From positions 107,525 through 171,524 of the forward strand of contig QUAH01000003.1 in NCBI GenBank assembly GCA_003426165.1: a stretch of 64,000 bases of DNA. Reading direction: 5' to 3'. Shown here one piece after another: positions 1-9,271 of the stretch. Every line of letters starts with the position of its first letter. The stretch's first letter is position 1. Source of the DNA: Candidatus Saccharicenans subterraneus (GTDB lineage: Bacteria; Acidobacteriota; Aminicenantia; Aminicenantales; Saccharicenantaceae). Both the position numbers and the translations under genes were made by a program. Under the pieces are notes generated by a model. That model was not told where the DNA came from and searched no databases. It saw only the letters and a program-made list of their open reading frames with translations.

Positions 1-382
1 CTTCAACATGGGCCCCGATGACCTTCAGGCCCTGTTTCCTGGCTTCCTGGATCAGCTGGTTGATTCTCTTGATTTCATCGTCGATGGAAATTCCGGCTGC
101 TCCCATGCCCTTGAGGCTGGCTCCCATGACTATGATGATGGAACCGTAGGGCTGGCCGCTTTCTTTCTTTTTCTGAAGGGCGGAAGCGGTGGCCAGGGGG
201 TCAAGTTCAAAGGGCAGGCCCAGTTTCTGCAGAACTACCTTGATGATGGCCGGACCCGGGCTCTGCCCGCAGGAGGTGAGAAGAATCGGTGGACTGGCGG
301 TGGCTTCCTGACCGGGCAGGGCTCCAACCGCTGGCCTCAAAAAGGCCAGACACAGAATTATCAGAATTGTCAGTTTCTTCAT
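1..382 (-). CDS. DUF6305-like secreted protein (3' end cut by window edge)
   Basis: The minus strand reads from ATG at 382 to the window edge for 127 codons, so the C-terminus is missing. It opens with a signal peptide (MKKLTILIILCLAFLRPAVG) and continues with a mature start carrying ILLTSCGQSPGPAIIKVVL, a run of the kind seen in DUF6305 proteins, then IIIVMGASLKGMGAAGIS and an E/K-rich helix. A GAGAGGAG ribosome site precedes the ATG. DUF6305 proteins are small periplasmic proteins of unknown role with a flavodoxin-like alternation of strands and helices. Family recognition is from memory of the motif pattern, so treat it as probable. Confidence 0.65.
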   Translation of the reverse strand, partial: MKKLTILIILCLAFLRPAVGALPGQEATASPPILLTSCGQSPGPAIIKVVLQKLGLPFELDPLATASALQKKKESGQPYGSIIIVMGASLKGMGAAGISIDDEIKRINQLIQEARKQGLKVIGAHVE

Positions 383-589
383 CCTGGAACTCCTCTCGTC
401 TTTTTCCTGGGTCGGGCTGAACCCCAGACTAAGTTTATGTTTTCTGCCGGCTGAAATCAACTCCCGACCTGCTTCCTATCATGCCCGGGTGTCAGGCCGG
501 TCCAGGTTTTCATGGATGATGGGGCCGGGACCTGGATTATTCCTTCTGAACCAGGCGGCAGTTGATTTGAAAGAAGAAAAATACAACCT

Positions 590-629
590 GACCTGCCGGG
601 ATGTCCAGAAAACGGGCAGGTCTTTTTTT
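590..629. terminator. Hairpin with T-tract between the DUF6305-like and DUF72 genes
   Basis: GACCTGCC at 590-597 pairs with GGCAGGTC at 615-622, followed on the + strand by seven T. On the minus strand, the direction of the DUF72 gene ending at 659, the hairpin is followed by a looser T-rich stretch (TATTTTTCTTC). It most likely ends the minus-strand DUF72 transcript and may also work on the other strand. Confidence 0.5.
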
Positions 630-658
630 AATGAACCCGTCGAGGCTATCCGTTCAGT

Positions 659-1378
659 TCAGGTAGCGGACAGCAGCTCCCGCAGCTTCAGGGCGTTAGA
701 CACGGCATGGGCCTGGTAATCGTTGTTGAAGTAGACAAAAGCCTCGGTTGCTCCACACTGGCGGATGGCCTCGGCCCACTTTTTCAGTTCTTCATCCGTG
801 TAGCGATAGCGGTAGCCTCCGGTCAGCCCGTGGAACCGGAAGTAGGCCACCGGGGCGGTCACCACTACGTCCGGCGGAACCCGGGATGAGGAAACCACGC
901 AGAAAATGGCCCCGGATGCGGACATCAATTCATAGACCGCCGGGTCATACCAGCCGGGGTGCCGGAATTCAATCACCTGCCTGAAACCCGTGGGGAGTAT
1001 CTTAAGAAAAGATCCCAGAAGCTCAAGGTCTTTGCTTAAAGAAGGCGGGAGCTGATAGAGCAGGCAGCCCACCTTGCCCCGGAGCTGCCGGGCCAGGTAG
1101 GCCAGGTGTTCCAGGTCATGTTCCACCTTCTGTAATTTTTTGAGGTGGGTTATCTGCCGGTTGGCCTTCAGGGTGAACAAAAATTCAGCCGGTGTTCTGG
1201 CGGCCCAGCCATGCAGGATTTCCGGTTTGGGCGACCGGTAAAAAGTCATGTTGATTTCCACCGTGTCAAAATGACCGGCGTAATATTCAAGCCAGTCGGG
1301 CGGCTTGATTTCGGGCGGATAGAACCGGCCGCGCCAGCCCGGGTAGCTCCAGCCCGAGGTTCCGACGTGGATTTTCAT
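659..1378 (-). CDS. DUF72 (YecE-like) family protein
   Basis: A 239-aa cytosolic protein of the DUF72 family, a TIM-barrel-like family of unknown biochemical role. It begins MKIHVGTSGWSYPGW, the usual DUF72 opening, and carries YYAGHFDTVEINMTFY, FLFTLKANRQITH and a late YFNNDYQAHAVSNALKL, all at the expected places for a 230-260 aa member. An in-frame GTG lies 15 bases upstream at 1393, but the ATG at 1378 has GGAGGG eight bases ahead and gives the normal family N-terminus. It stands alone, with a terminator candidate downstream and the divergent hppA gene upstream. Confidence 0.9.
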   Translation of the reverse strand: MKIHVGTSGWSYPGWRGRFYPPEIKPPDWLEYYAGHFDTVEINMTFYRSPKPEILHGWAARTPAEFLFTLKANRQITHLKKLQKVEHDLEHLAYLARQLRGKVGCLLYQLPPSLSKDLELLGSFLKILPTGFRQVIEFRHPGWYDPAVYELMSASGAIFCVVSSSRVPPDVVVTAPVAYFRFHGLTGGYRYRYTDEELKKWAEAIRQCGATEAFVYFNNDYQAHAVSNALKLRELLSAT

Positions 1379-1529
1379 CCCTTGTCCCTCCACTCTAATT
1401 TATCCGGCTTCCGGGTTGAAATCAATGCCCTGACTGCCAGAATAGATGGCCGTTTTTTCTGGTAATTTTTGATTGTTTTTTGGTTATGCAATTGAGGCCT
1501 GCCCTAATTGCCAGGTCAGGCCCCTTATT

Positions 1530-1558
1530 TTGACACCTGCGCCTGTTTGTGGTAAATT
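1530..1558 (+). promoter_or_regulatory. Sigma-70-like promoter for hppA
   Basis: A perfect -35 TTGACA at 1530-1535, a 17-base spacer and -10 TAAATT at 1553-1558. Transcription would start near 1565, leaving a leader of about 70 bases. This also argues against the in-frame GTG at 1549, which lies inside the promoter. Confidence 0.6.
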
Positions 1559-1635
1559 TACCGCTTAAATTTCGAAAGGGTAAACAACCGGATTCAACAG
1601 ACAGAATCCCAATCAGTCTGAGCAGGAGGCAAGAA

Positions 1636-3822
1636 ATGTTAAATTCGGTTTTCTGGCTGGCCCCAGTCGCTTCTGTCCTGGCCCTGTTTTTCGCCTGGTT
1701 TTTTTACAACCAGATGAAGAAAAAGAGCGAGGGCACTGAAAGAATGGCCAAGATTGCTTCTTATGTTAGAAAAGGAGCTATGGCCTATCTGAAGCAGCAG
1801 TACAAGGTGGTCATAATTGTTTTCATCTGCCTGATTCTGCTTCTGGCCTTCATGGCCTTCGTCCTCAAGGTCCAGAACAGGTGGGTCCCGGTAGCCTTCC
1901 TGACCGGTGGCTTTTTCTCAGGCCTGGCCGGGTTTTTCGGGATGAAAACCGCCACTTACGCTTCGGCCCGCACGGCCAACGCTGCCCGGAACTCCCTGGA
2001 CAGCGCCCTGAAAGTAGCTTTCCGGAGCGGGGCGGTCATGGGCCTGACGGTGGTCGGACTGGCCCTGCTGGATATCTCGCTCTGGTTCTTAATCCTGAAG
2101 CATTTTTATCCTGTCTCCGATGAACATAATCTGATCATCATCACCACCACCATGCTGACCTTCGGCATGGGAGCTTCCACCCAGGCCCTGTTTGCCAGGG
2201 TTGGCGGCGGAATCTTCACCAAGGCGGCCGATGTCGGGGCCGACCTGGTGGGCAAAATTGAGTCCAATATCCCCGAGGATGACCCCAGGAACCCGGCGGT
2301 CATTGCCGACAACGTCGGCGATAACGTTGGAGACGTAGCCGGAATGGGTGCTGACCTGTATGAGTCCTATGCCGGCTCCATCCTGGCCACGGCGGCCCTG
2401 GGGGCTTCGGCCTTTGCCGGCCAGGGAGCCATGCAGCTCAACGCCGTGGTGGCCCCCATGGCCATTGCCGCGGTGGGAACGTTGCTATCCATCCTGGGCA
2501 TTTTCTTTGTCAAGACCAGGGAAGGGGCGACCCAAAAGGATTTGATCAACGCCCTGGGCCGGGGGATAAACGCCAGCTCGGTGTTCATAATAATATTTTC
2601 CTATTTCGTTATCAGGTTGCTCAGACTCCCCGTCGGAACCTGGCTGGCCCTGGTGGCCGGGTTGCTGGCTGGAATTGTCATTGGCAAATCGACCGAGTAC
2701 TTCACTTCCCATTCTTTCAGGCCAACCAAGAGGATCGCTCACAGCGCCACCACCGGTGCCGCCACGGTTATCATCTCCGGCATCGGCACGGGCATGCTGT
2801 CGACCTCGGTCCCGGTTCTGGCGGTGGCGGCCGGAACGGTCCTGGCCTACCTCTTTGCTTCCGGCTTTAACCTGGCCAACATCGGGCAGGGATTGTATGG
2901 AATAGGAATCGCAGCCGTCGGCATGCTGTCCACGCTGGGTATTACCCTGGCCACCGACGCCTACGGTCCGATTGCCGATAACGCCGGCGGCAACGCCCAG
3001 ATGTCCAACCTGGACCCGGAAGTCAGGAAGCGGACCGATGCCCTGGACGCCCTGGGTAACACCACGGCCGCTACCGGTAAGGGGTTTGCCATCGGCTCGG
3101 CGGCCCTGACCGCCCTGGCCCTGCTGGCTTCCTACGTGGAAGAGCTGAAGGTTGGGTTACTGCGCGTTGGCCAGAATACCATCCAGATGCTTGATGGAAC
3201 AGTGATAGAAACGGCCAAGGCCGGCTTCCTGGATTTCATGAACTATTTCCGGGTTACTCTGATGAATCCCATTGTCCTGGTGGGCATGTTCATAGGGGCC
3301 ATGATGGCCTTTGTCTTCTGCGGCCTGACCATGCAGGCCGTGGGCAAGGCCGCCGGCAAGATGGTCGATGAAGTCCGGCGGCAGTTTAAGGAAATCCCGG
3401 GAGTCTGGGAAGGAACGGCCGAGCCCGATTACGCCCGCTGCGTGGCCATCTCGACCAAGGGTGCCCAGAAAGCGATGATGGTTCCTTCCCTGGCGGCCAT
3501 CGTGGTTCCGGTGGCCACCGGCCTGCTGCTGGGAGTGGGCGGGGTGATGGGCCTGCTGATCGGGGCCACCACCACCGGCTTCGTCCTGGCCGTTTTCATG
3601 GCCAACGCCGGCGGCGCCTGGGACAATGCCAAGAAGTTCATCGAGGAAGGCAACCTGGGCGGCAAGGGTTCAACCGCCCACAAGGCGGCCGTGGTCGGGG
3701 ACACCGTGGGCGACCCCTTCAAGGATACTTCCGGTCCCAGCCTGAACATCCTGATCAAGCTGATGAGCATGGTGTCCATTGTCATGGCCGGACTGACCGT
3801 GGCCTTCTCCCTGATCAAGTGA
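1636..3822 (+). CDS. hppA: Membrane-bound K+-dependent, probably Na+-pumping pyrophosphatase
   Basis: A 728-aa polytopic enzyme (about 16 membrane helices) that couples pyrophosphate hydrolysis to ion export. It shows the substrate motif [11 protein letters not shown] (about residues 199-209), the double [15 protein letters not shown] motif, [16 protein letters not shown] and the C-terminal [26 protein letters not shown] has Ala at about 478, where K+-independent enzymes have Lys, so K+ dependence is expected. The pump glutamate is at about 243 in DLYESY, the position used by Na+-type enzymes such as that of Thermotoga, rather than four residues later as in K+-dependent H+ pumps. ATG 1636 is chosen for its AGGAGG site. 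Monocistronic, with its own promoter and terminator. Ion specificity is an inference. Confidence 0.95.
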   Translation: MLNSVFWLAPVASVLALFFAWFFYNQMKKKSEGTERMAKIASYVRKGAMAYLKQQYKVVIIVFICLILLLAFMAFVLKVQNRWVPVAFLTGGFFSGLAGFFGMKTATYASARTANAARNSLDSALKVAFRSGAVMGLTVVGLALLDISLWFLILKHFYPVSDEHNLIIITTTMLTFGMGASTQALFARVGGGIFTKAADVGADLVGKIESNIPEDDPRNPAVIADNVGDNVGDVAGMGADLYESYAGSILATAALGASAFAGQGAMQLNAVVAPMAIAAVGTLLSILGIFFVKTREGATQKDLINALGRGINASSVFIIIFSYFVIRLLRLPVGTWLALVAGLLAGIVIGKSTEYFTSHSFRPTKRIAHSATTGAATVIISGIGTGMLSTSVPVLAVAAGTVLAYLFASGFNLANIGQGLYGIGIAAVGMLSTLGITLATDAYGPIADNAGGNAQMSNLDPEVRKRTDALDALGNTTAATGKGFAIGSAALTALALLASYVEELKVGLLRVGQNTIQMLDGTVIETAKAGFLDFMNYFRVTLMNPIVLVGMFIGAMMAFVFCGLTMQAVGKAAGKMVDEVRRQFKEIPGVWEGTAEPDYARCVAISTKGAQKAMMVPSLAAIVVPVATGLLLGVGGVMGLLIGATTTGFVLAVFMANAGGAWDNAKKFIEEGNLGGKGSTAHKAAVVGDTVGDPFKDTSGPSLNILIKLMSMVSIVMAGLTVAFSLIK

Positions 3823-3902
3823 ATATATGAATGGCCATTCATATGTTGGGTGGACTTCCGGATAAAATTCGGTAGATTTCCGGCCGTAAAATTAGTAAAT
3901 TA

Positions 3903-3948
3903 GGCTCTGGCCCTGCCGGGTTAACCGGCCGAGCCGGGGCCTTTTTAT
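3903..3948 (+). terminator. Rho-independent terminator after hppA
   Basis: GGCTC at 3903-3907 and GCCGG at 3915-3919 pair with CCGGC and GAGCC around 3925-3935 across a short loop, followed by GGGGCC and TTTTTATTTT. It separates hppA from the M28 peptidase gene. Confidence 0.6.
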
Positions 3949-3975
3949 TTTCCGGGACCGGACCGGGAGGAAGTC

Positions 3976-5640
3976 ATGAATCTCTCTGGCAAGAATCATC
4001 CAAAAGCAAAAGCCATCTTAATTGCCTTGCTGACCACCAGTTTTTTATTTTCTTTTATTAGCGGCTGCCGCCGCGAAAAGCCCGTGGCCGAAATCACGGC
4101 CGAGGAGCTGCGGGCCCATATCAGGATTCTATCCGATGATATCTACGAGGGCCGGGGCCTGGGCAACCGTGGTATTGAGCTGGCGGCTGCCTACCAGGAA
4201 GATTTTTTCAAGCAGTTCGGGCTGCAACCTTTCCTGGGCGATAGCTACCGCCAGGTTTTCACCCTGGTCGGAGTCCAGCCGGACCTCAAGGCCAGCCTGG
4301 AGGTAATTCCGGGCCGCCTCCGTCAAGCGGCTGAAGTCATAAAACCCGTGTTGCTCGAGGATTTTGTCATCAAGTCGGAACGCCAGGATTGCCCGCCCGA
4401 GGTTACGACCGAGCTGGTCTATTGCGGCTACCTGGTCCAGGCCCCCGAGCGCCAGTGGGACGACCTCAAGGGTTACGACGTGAAGGGCAAGGTGCTCCTG
4501 GTCGAAATCAACGAGCCCGGCAATTATCCCGGCGGGATATTCGACGGCGAGGACATGAATTATTACGGCCGCTGGATTTACAAGTTTGAGAAGGCCACGG
4601 AGCTGGGGGCGGCCGGGGTGCTGATCATCCATAACGACAGGGGAGCCACCTACGGCTGGAGTGTCGTCCGCAATTCCTGGGCCAAGGAATCTTTCTTCCT
4701 GCCCGAAAAGAAAAGAACCCTCTTCTTCCAGGGCTGGGTAACCGGTCCCACTGCCGAGAGAATATTTGCTGCGGCCGGCCTGGACCGCCAGAAACTCCTG
4801 GCCGAGGCTGAGAAACCGGACTTTTCTCCCCGGCCGCTGGGGCTTTCAGTCCGGGTCCGGCAGAGCCCGACCTTCAGGGAGGTGCGGGCGGAAAACGTCG
4901 TGGGCTGGCTCAGGAGCAACCGGCCGGAGGCCAGGAATAAATATGCCATAATTTCGGCTCACTACGACCACCTGGGGAAGGACCCCAACCTCCAGGGAGA
5001 CCAGGTTTACAACGGGGCCGTGGATAACTGTTCGGCCACGGCCTGCCTGCTGGCCCTGGCCGGTTATTATTCCCAGTTCAAGGGCGACCTGCCGCTTAAC
5101 CTGGTTTTTGCCGCGGTTACGGCCGAGGAGCAGAACCTGCTCGGTTCTGATTTCCTGGCCTCTCATCTGCCCGTGCCCAATTCTTCGGTCCTGGCCAACC
5201 TCAATTTTGAAATGAGTAATGTCTGGGGAGAGACTGAAGACGTGTATGCCATCGGGGCCAGGTTCTCCGACCTGGACGACATCTGCCGCCAGGCAGCCGA
5301 GAAACTGGGTTACCGGTATACCCCGGAACGCGGCGGGAATTATGGCTTTTTCTTCCGCTCGGACCAGCTGAGTTTCGCCCGGCACGGGATCCCCGCGGTC
5401 TGGCTGCATGAGGGGGTGGTGGCCAGGGGGCCCGACCCGGACCGGGTGTTGAGAAAGGCCGAAGAATACCAGAAATTGCATTACCACCAGGTGACGGATG
5501 AATTCCAGGAAGACTGGGATATGGGAGGTGCCCTGCAGCTGCTGCGCTGGGCCAGGGAGATAATCGACCTGCTGGGCCGGCAGGAAAAGTTGCCACAGTT
5601 CAGGGCCGACAGCTCCTTCCAGCGACCCGTTTCTGAATAA
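3976..5640 (+). CDS. Secreted lipoprotein M28-family metallo-aminopeptidase with PA domain
   Basis: A 554-aa probable zinc exopeptidase. The N-terminus is a lipoprotein signal ending in the lipobox FISGC, so it should be membrane-anchored outside the cytoplasm. A protease-associated (PA) domain occupies about residues 130-260 (GYDVKGKVLLVEIN, LGAAGVLIIHNDRG). The M28 domain carries the ligands in order: AHYDHLG (His about 329), YNGAVDNCSA (Asp about 350), TAEEQNLLGS (catalytic Glu and ligand), NFEMSN (Glu where many members have Asp) and YHQVTDE near the C-terminus (last His). A GGGAGGAAG site precedes the ATG. It is followed within 70 bases by the EIIA-fusion gene, which may be cotranscribed. 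Confidence 0.9.
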   Translation: MNLSGKNHPKAKAILIALLTTSFLFSFISGCRREKPVAEITAEELRAHIRILSDDIYEGRGLGNRGIELAAAYQEDFFKQFGLQPFLGDSYRQVFTLVGVQPDLKASLEVIPGRLRQAAEVIKPVLLEDFVIKSERQDCPPEVTTELVYCGYLVQAPERQWDDLKGYDVKGKVLLVEINEPGNYPGGIFDGEDMNYYGRWIYKFEKATELGAAGVLIIHNDRGATYGWSVVRNSWAKESFFLPEKKRTLFFQGWVTGPTAERIFAAAGLDRQKLLAEAEKPDFSPRPLGLSVRVRQSPTFREVRAENVVGWLRSNRPEARNKYAIISAHYDHLGKDPNLQGDQVYNGAVDNCSATACLLALAGYYSQFKGDLPLNLVFAAVTAEEQNLLGSDFLASHLPVPNSSVLANLNFEMSNVWGETEDVYAIGARFSDLDDICRQAAEKLGYRYTPERGGNYGFFFRSDQLSFARHGIPAVWLHEGVVARGPDPDRVLRKAEEYQKLHYHQVTDEFQEDWDMGGALQLLRWAREIIDLLGRQEKLPQFRADSSFQRPVSE

Positions 5641-5706
5641 AGGCAAAGTTTATGCTGGTTGTTGCAAAAAGACGGCTTTGTGATAAAATCAGAGTCTGGC
5701 TTGACC

Positions 5707-6618
5707 ATGAACCTCAGAGAGACCACATTCGGTGAATTCTTAAAGCCTTCCCAGATAATCTTTGACCTTAAGAGCCGGGACAAACTGGAGGCCATCGAGG
5801 AGCTCCTGGACAGCCTGGTCAGGCTGAAGCTCATCAACAACAAGAACCTGACCCTGACCCGTATCGTCGACCGGGAAAACCTGGAATCCACGGCCCTGGG
5901 ACACGGCCTGGCCGTTCCCCATGCCCGGGTCGATACCGAGGGCCAGATTGCCGTGGCCGTCGGCCGGTCAGCCGAGGGGATTGACTTTGATGCCCCTGAT
6001 GGTCAACCGGTAAGGTTGATCATCCTGGTCGTCTGGAACCCGAGCCTGCCGGGCCTGTTCAATCACCTGTTTGCCGGCCTGGCCAGCTTCCTGATCAAGC
6101 CGGAAAATCGGTTCAGGCTATTTAATTCCCGGGATAAAGAGGAACTGCATGCCGTTCTATCCGAGATCAGGTTCTCTTTTCCCCGGGAAGACAAGATCAT
6201 CAACCGGGCCAGCCTGCTCAAGAAACTGCAGGACATAGAGATCAGGATCAGGCGGGCGCCCAAGGACAGGCTGGAGGAGCTGCAGAAACACCGCAACCTC
6301 ATCCGGGAGGAGCTGGACCAGTCGCTGCTGGCCAGATTTGATTTACTGATGGACCGCTACGGCTATGCCGTGGCCGAGGTGGTGGATGGCGTCTGCCGCA
6401 GCTGCAACATGAGCGTTTCCACCCAGATGGCCTCGGCCATTGAAGAGAGCAACGATATCTACGTCTGCGAGAATTGCGGGAAATACCTGGTGGCGGCCAG
6501 GAAAGAAAAAATAGCCAGGGAAAAAGTGGAAAAAGCCCGGAAAGAGAAACCGGCCGCCCAGGCTGAAAAGGCCGTAAAGGCAAAGGAAGCCGGCAAGAAA
6601 AAGCCAGCCAGGAAATAG
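5707..6618 (+). CDS. PTS EIIA (PtsN-like) domain fused to coiled coil and C4 zinc ribbon
   Basis: A 303-aa cytosolic protein. Residues 1-150 are an EIIA-fructose/Ntr-type domain with the phosphorylatable histidine in GLAVPHARVD (His72, at the place of His73 in EIIA-Ntr). Residues about 165-220 are a charged helical/coiled segment, and about 225-262 form a C4 zinc ribbon with CRSC (230/233) and CENC (254/257), as in the zf-RING_7/DUF164 family. A lysine/alanine-rich tail of about 40 residues follows. In most bacteria these two modules are separate proteins. The start is uncertain: ATG 5707 fits the EIIA domain length, while TTG at 5659 would add 16 residues. No HPr or EI gene is in the window, so the phosphate donor is unknown. 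Confidence 0.85.
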   Translation: MNLRETTFGEFLKPSQIIFDLKSRDKLEAIEELLDSLVRLKLINNKNLTLTRIVDRENLESTALGHGLAVPHARVDTEGQIAVAVGRSAEGIDFDAPDGQPVRLIILVVWNPSLPGLFNHLFAGLASFLIKPENRFRLFNSRDKEELHAVLSEIRFSFPREDKIINRASLLKKLQDIEIRIRRAPKDRLEELQKHRNLIREELDQSLLARFDLLMDRYGYAVAEVVDGVCRSCNMSVSTQMASAIEESNDIYVCENCGKYLVAARKEKIAREKVEKARKEKPAAQAEKAVKAKEAGKKKPARK

Positions 6619-6691
6619 CAATCTTCTTCCTTTCTTAATCTCTTTCACTTAAGATTTAACTGTTCCGGTTATTTTCTTGATCTCTTTTAAC

Positions 6692-8449
6692 TCAATTGCC
6701 CAGGGCTACGGCCGACAGGTTGACCGGCTGGAGAAGGCGGTACACCGGTAGTTCAGACAGTCCCCGCTGCCACTGGCCGGCCAGGTAACGGTCGAAGAAA
6801 TTCCAGACCACCAGCCCGTCGTCGCTCTCCGGTTCCAGCAGGTAGGCGGCCAGGAAACCCGAGGGCTGGGCGGTCCTGACCAGCAGAGTTCCTGCCGGGA
6901 ATTTTCTGGTTTCTTTCTTGTATTCTCCCTTTATCTGGTTCAGCCGATGTCCCTGGAATGGCCTTTCCGCCCCCTTCAGTTCTTTGGGCACAAAGATTTC
7001 AACTTCCAGGCTGACCGGCTCCTTCAAGGATTCAACCAGCAGGCCGTGGGCCAGCAGTTTTTCTTTGATGTCAGGGTCGGGTACCGATATAAGATAGGCA
7101 AACGGGAAGGGTACCGTTCTCTTGGGCCGGTAATCGGCAAAATAAGGAACGGTTACCGGCTTTTTCCGGTCGGTCGGTTTTAACTGCGGGAAGCCTCCGC
7201 CCGGCCTTTCCGTTACTTCCAGTTCATAGGCGTTGATGGTAACCGGTCCCGGGAGCGGTTGCAGGTCGTATTCAACCGCAAAGCTTTGGCCTGCGGGATT
7301 GAGTCCGAGCTGGATGGTGCGGCGGTCGGCTTCCTCCACCAGCTTCTGGATCTCGGTGGCCCTGGGGGAGGCGTAGTCCAAAATGGCCTTCAGGAAGTGG
7401 AAACAGCTCATCACCCGGGTCTTGTAATCGGCGTGGACGTAATTTTCGTCGAGGATGGACAGCCGGTTCCGCAGCCCGGCATAGTTGGTAAAATAGCGCG
7501 GTTGGGGTTCGAAAGTCACCCAGCCCTGGGACGGGTCGCGCCAGTCGCGGAACATGCCGTAGGGGACGGCCAGGGTGCGGTATTTCTCCTTCATGGTTTT
7601 GACTATGGCCGGCAGCATGGTATCCCTCTGGTAGGCCAGGAGTTCCGGGTCGGAGTTGGGGTTGAGCGGCCAGGAGTAGGTCACCGTTTCTTCATGGTAG
7701 GCGCCGTCGGTGGTGTGACAATCGACCACCAGGACCGGGTCCCAGAGGTTCAGGATGTTGGCCACCACCGCCTTCATCTCGGGACTTTCCAGCTTGACCG
7801 CATCCCGGTTGAGGTCCAGGTTCATAGCATTCTGGCGGACGCCCACGCCCTGCTCCGGTCCCGGCTGCTGGCGCCGGTTTTCCGGGCTGATTCTTTCGTT
7901 GCCGTCGGCGTTGAGGTTGGGGACAATCAATACCACCAGGTTATTAAGATAAGGATGGGCCGGGCTCATCAGGATTTCCCGGGCCAGCATCAGGGAAGCC
8001 TCCTTGCCTTCCACCTCGCCGGCGTGAATGTTGGCCTGGATGTAAACTATGGCCTTCTTCAGGTTTCGGGCGGCCTGGGGGGTGTGGACAGGGGGATTGC
8101 TCAGTATCAGCAGGGGAATTCGCCGTCCTTCAGCCGTCTGCCCGATATCCTGGACCACCAGGTTGGGACTGATTTTCTGGAGTTCAGCAACGAGGTCCAG
8201 CACTTCCTGGTAACGGGAAGTGGCGGTGAAATTGCTCTTCTCGGCCACCGTCAGCAGGTTCTCTGGAATAACAACCGGCTGGACCGGGGCGGGCTGGACC
8301 TGTTTTTTCTGGCTGTCGGCCGGCCGGGTTTGTTTCTGGCCAGAAGTGTTGGCCAGGGCGGGAATGGCCCAGGCCAGGAGCAGGGTCAGGGCCAGGCCCA
8401 GGACGGATGTCTTGCGGAGAGTAAACCTTTTAATCAGCTGTTGACTCAT
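6692..8449 (-). CDS. Secreted M14-family zinc carboxypeptidase
   Basis: A 585-aa exported peptidase. A signal peptide (LGLALTLLLAWAIPALA) is followed by a Q/P-rich linker and an M14 domain. Zinc ligands are His and Glu in NIHAGEVEGKE and His in VVDCHTTDG; MNLDLNRDA provides the usual substrate-binding Asn-Arg, and LDENYVHADYKTRV holds the catalytic Glu. The roughly 200 C-terminal residues are beta-rich and look like an added domain of unknown role. ATG 8449 is preferred over the TTG two codons upstream because GAGGA lies at the right distance. It is convergent with the EIIA-fusion gene; no clear terminator is visible in the 73 bases between them. Confidence 0.88.
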   Translation of the reverse strand: MSQQLIKRFTLRKTSVLGLALTLLLAWAIPALANTSGQKQTRPADSQKKQVQPAPVQPVVIPENLLTVAEKSNFTATSRYQEVLDLVAELQKISPNLVVQDIGQTAEGRRIPLLILSNPPVHTPQAARNLKKAIVYIQANIHAGEVEGKEASLMLAREILMSPAHPYLNNLVVLIVPNLNADGNERISPENRRQQPGPEQGVGVRQNAMNLDLNRDAVKLESPEMKAVVANILNLWDPVLVVDCHTTDGAYHEETVTYSWPLNPNSDPELLAYQRDTMLPAIVKTMKEKYRTLAVPYGMFRDWRDPSQGWVTFEPQPRYFTNYAGLRNRLSILDENYVHADYKTRVMSCFHFLKAILDYASPRATEIQKLVEEADRRTIQLGLNPAGQSFAVEYDLQPLPGPVTINAYELEVTERPGGGFPQLKPTDRKKPVTVPYFADYRPKRTVPFPFAYLISVPDPDIKEKLLAHGLLVESLKEPVSLEVEIFVPKELKGAERPFQGHRLNQIKGEYKKETRKFPAGTLLVRTAQPSGFLAAYLLEPESDDGLVVWNFFDRYLAGQWQRGLSELPVYRLLQPVNLSAVALGN

Positions 8450-8794
8450 GGTCAATTCCTCTATCGTGGTTTAAATAAAATTTTTAAGGCCAAGAATCCT
8501 CGGGCGACCTCCTGAAACCCAGGTCAGGCCGCGGTCATTTTTAAGAATCAGAGTTTATCCCGGCCTCCGGTTGCGGTCAACAGATTTTTTCTTTCAGGCC
8601 CAGAGATGGTGTCCGGGCAAAAGCGGGTGAGGGGAATGGCGGGTCGAGTACCATATCCGAACGCGCAGATCTGACCGGGCGAAGGGGCGAAAGTCCCGGG
8701 GTTGCGGCGGTGGAGTCTTCTGCCCGGTTGCGGTTATTATCAATTGACAATAAATGGGGCCGCCAGTCCGGCTCAAAGAAAGAGAACCGGGTGG
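8450..8794. other. Intergenic region upstream of the M14 and GGQ-protein genes
   Basis: About 345 bases separate two divergent genes. No convincing gene is present: the short open frames lack ribosome sites and family motifs. The right end leads into the promoter of the GGQ protein; a TTGACA at 8744-8749 has no matching -10 at a suitable spacing. Nothing else is recognised. Confidence 0.4.
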
Positions 8795-8822
8795 TTTACA
8801 TTATTGTCCCGAGTTGTAAAAT
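8795..8822 (+). promoter_or_regulatory. Sigma-70-like promoter for the GGQ protein
   Basis: -35 TTTACA at 8795-8800, 16-base spacer, -10 TAAAAT at 8817-8822. The predicted start is near 8829, just ahead of the gene's short leader. Confidence 0.5.
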
Positions 8823-8842
8823 AGAGCGGGAGAATTAAAGAC

Positions 8843-9268
8843 ATGGGAATGTTTCCGGTGAGACCAGAAAAAGAAAAAGATCTGCTGGAACGCCTGGCCA
8901 AACTGGGGGTCAAGGACTCGGACCTGGAGGAAAAGTTTATCCGTTCCCAGGGAAAGGGAGGGCAGAAAGTCAACAAGGCGGCCACCTGCGTTTATCTCAA
9001 GCACCTGCCCACGGGTCTCGAAGTTAAATGTCAGCGGGAACGGTCCCAGGCCCTGAACCGGTTCCTGGCCAGGCGGATTCTGGTGGAAAAGCTGGAGGCC
9101 AGGATTCTGGGAAAAGAAACAGAGGAACAGCAGAGGATTGAAAAAATCCGCCGGCAGAAGCGAAAGAGGTCAAAGAAGGCCCGGGAAAAAATGCTGGCCG
9201 ATAAAAAAAGGCGCTCTCTCCTGAAGGAAATGAGAAAAGTTTTTCTCGGTCCCGAGGATGGCGATTGA
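8843..9268 (+). CDS. Peptide chain release factor-like (GGQ) protein
   Basis: A 141-aa protein resembling the catalytic domain 3 of class I release factors and the ArfB/C12orf65-type rescue factors. The hydrolysis motif is visible at about residues 36-48 (SQGKGGQKVNK), followed by the strand CVYLKHLPTGLEVKCQ. The C-terminal 45 residues are strongly basic (KRKRSKKAREK), as in rescue factors whose tail enters the empty mRNA channel of stalled ribosomes. There is no codon-recognition domain. A role in ribosome rescue or peptidyl-tRNA hydrolysis is inferred. It ends 3 bases from the convergent M20 gene. Confidence 0.85.
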   Translation: MGMFPVRPEKEKDLLERLAKLGVKDSDLEEKFIRSQGKGGQKVNKAATCVYLKHLPTGLEVKCQRERSQALNRFLARRILVEKLEARILGKETEEQQRIEKIRRQKRKRSKKAREKMLADKKRRSLLKEMRKVFLGPEDGD

Positions 9269-9271
9269 GTA

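Noticed and set aside
7259..8515. 418-codon plus-strand open frame opposite the M14 peptidase
   Set aside because: It is the antisense of a gene with intact catalytic motifs; its translation is G/V/Q-rich without family features or a ribosome site.
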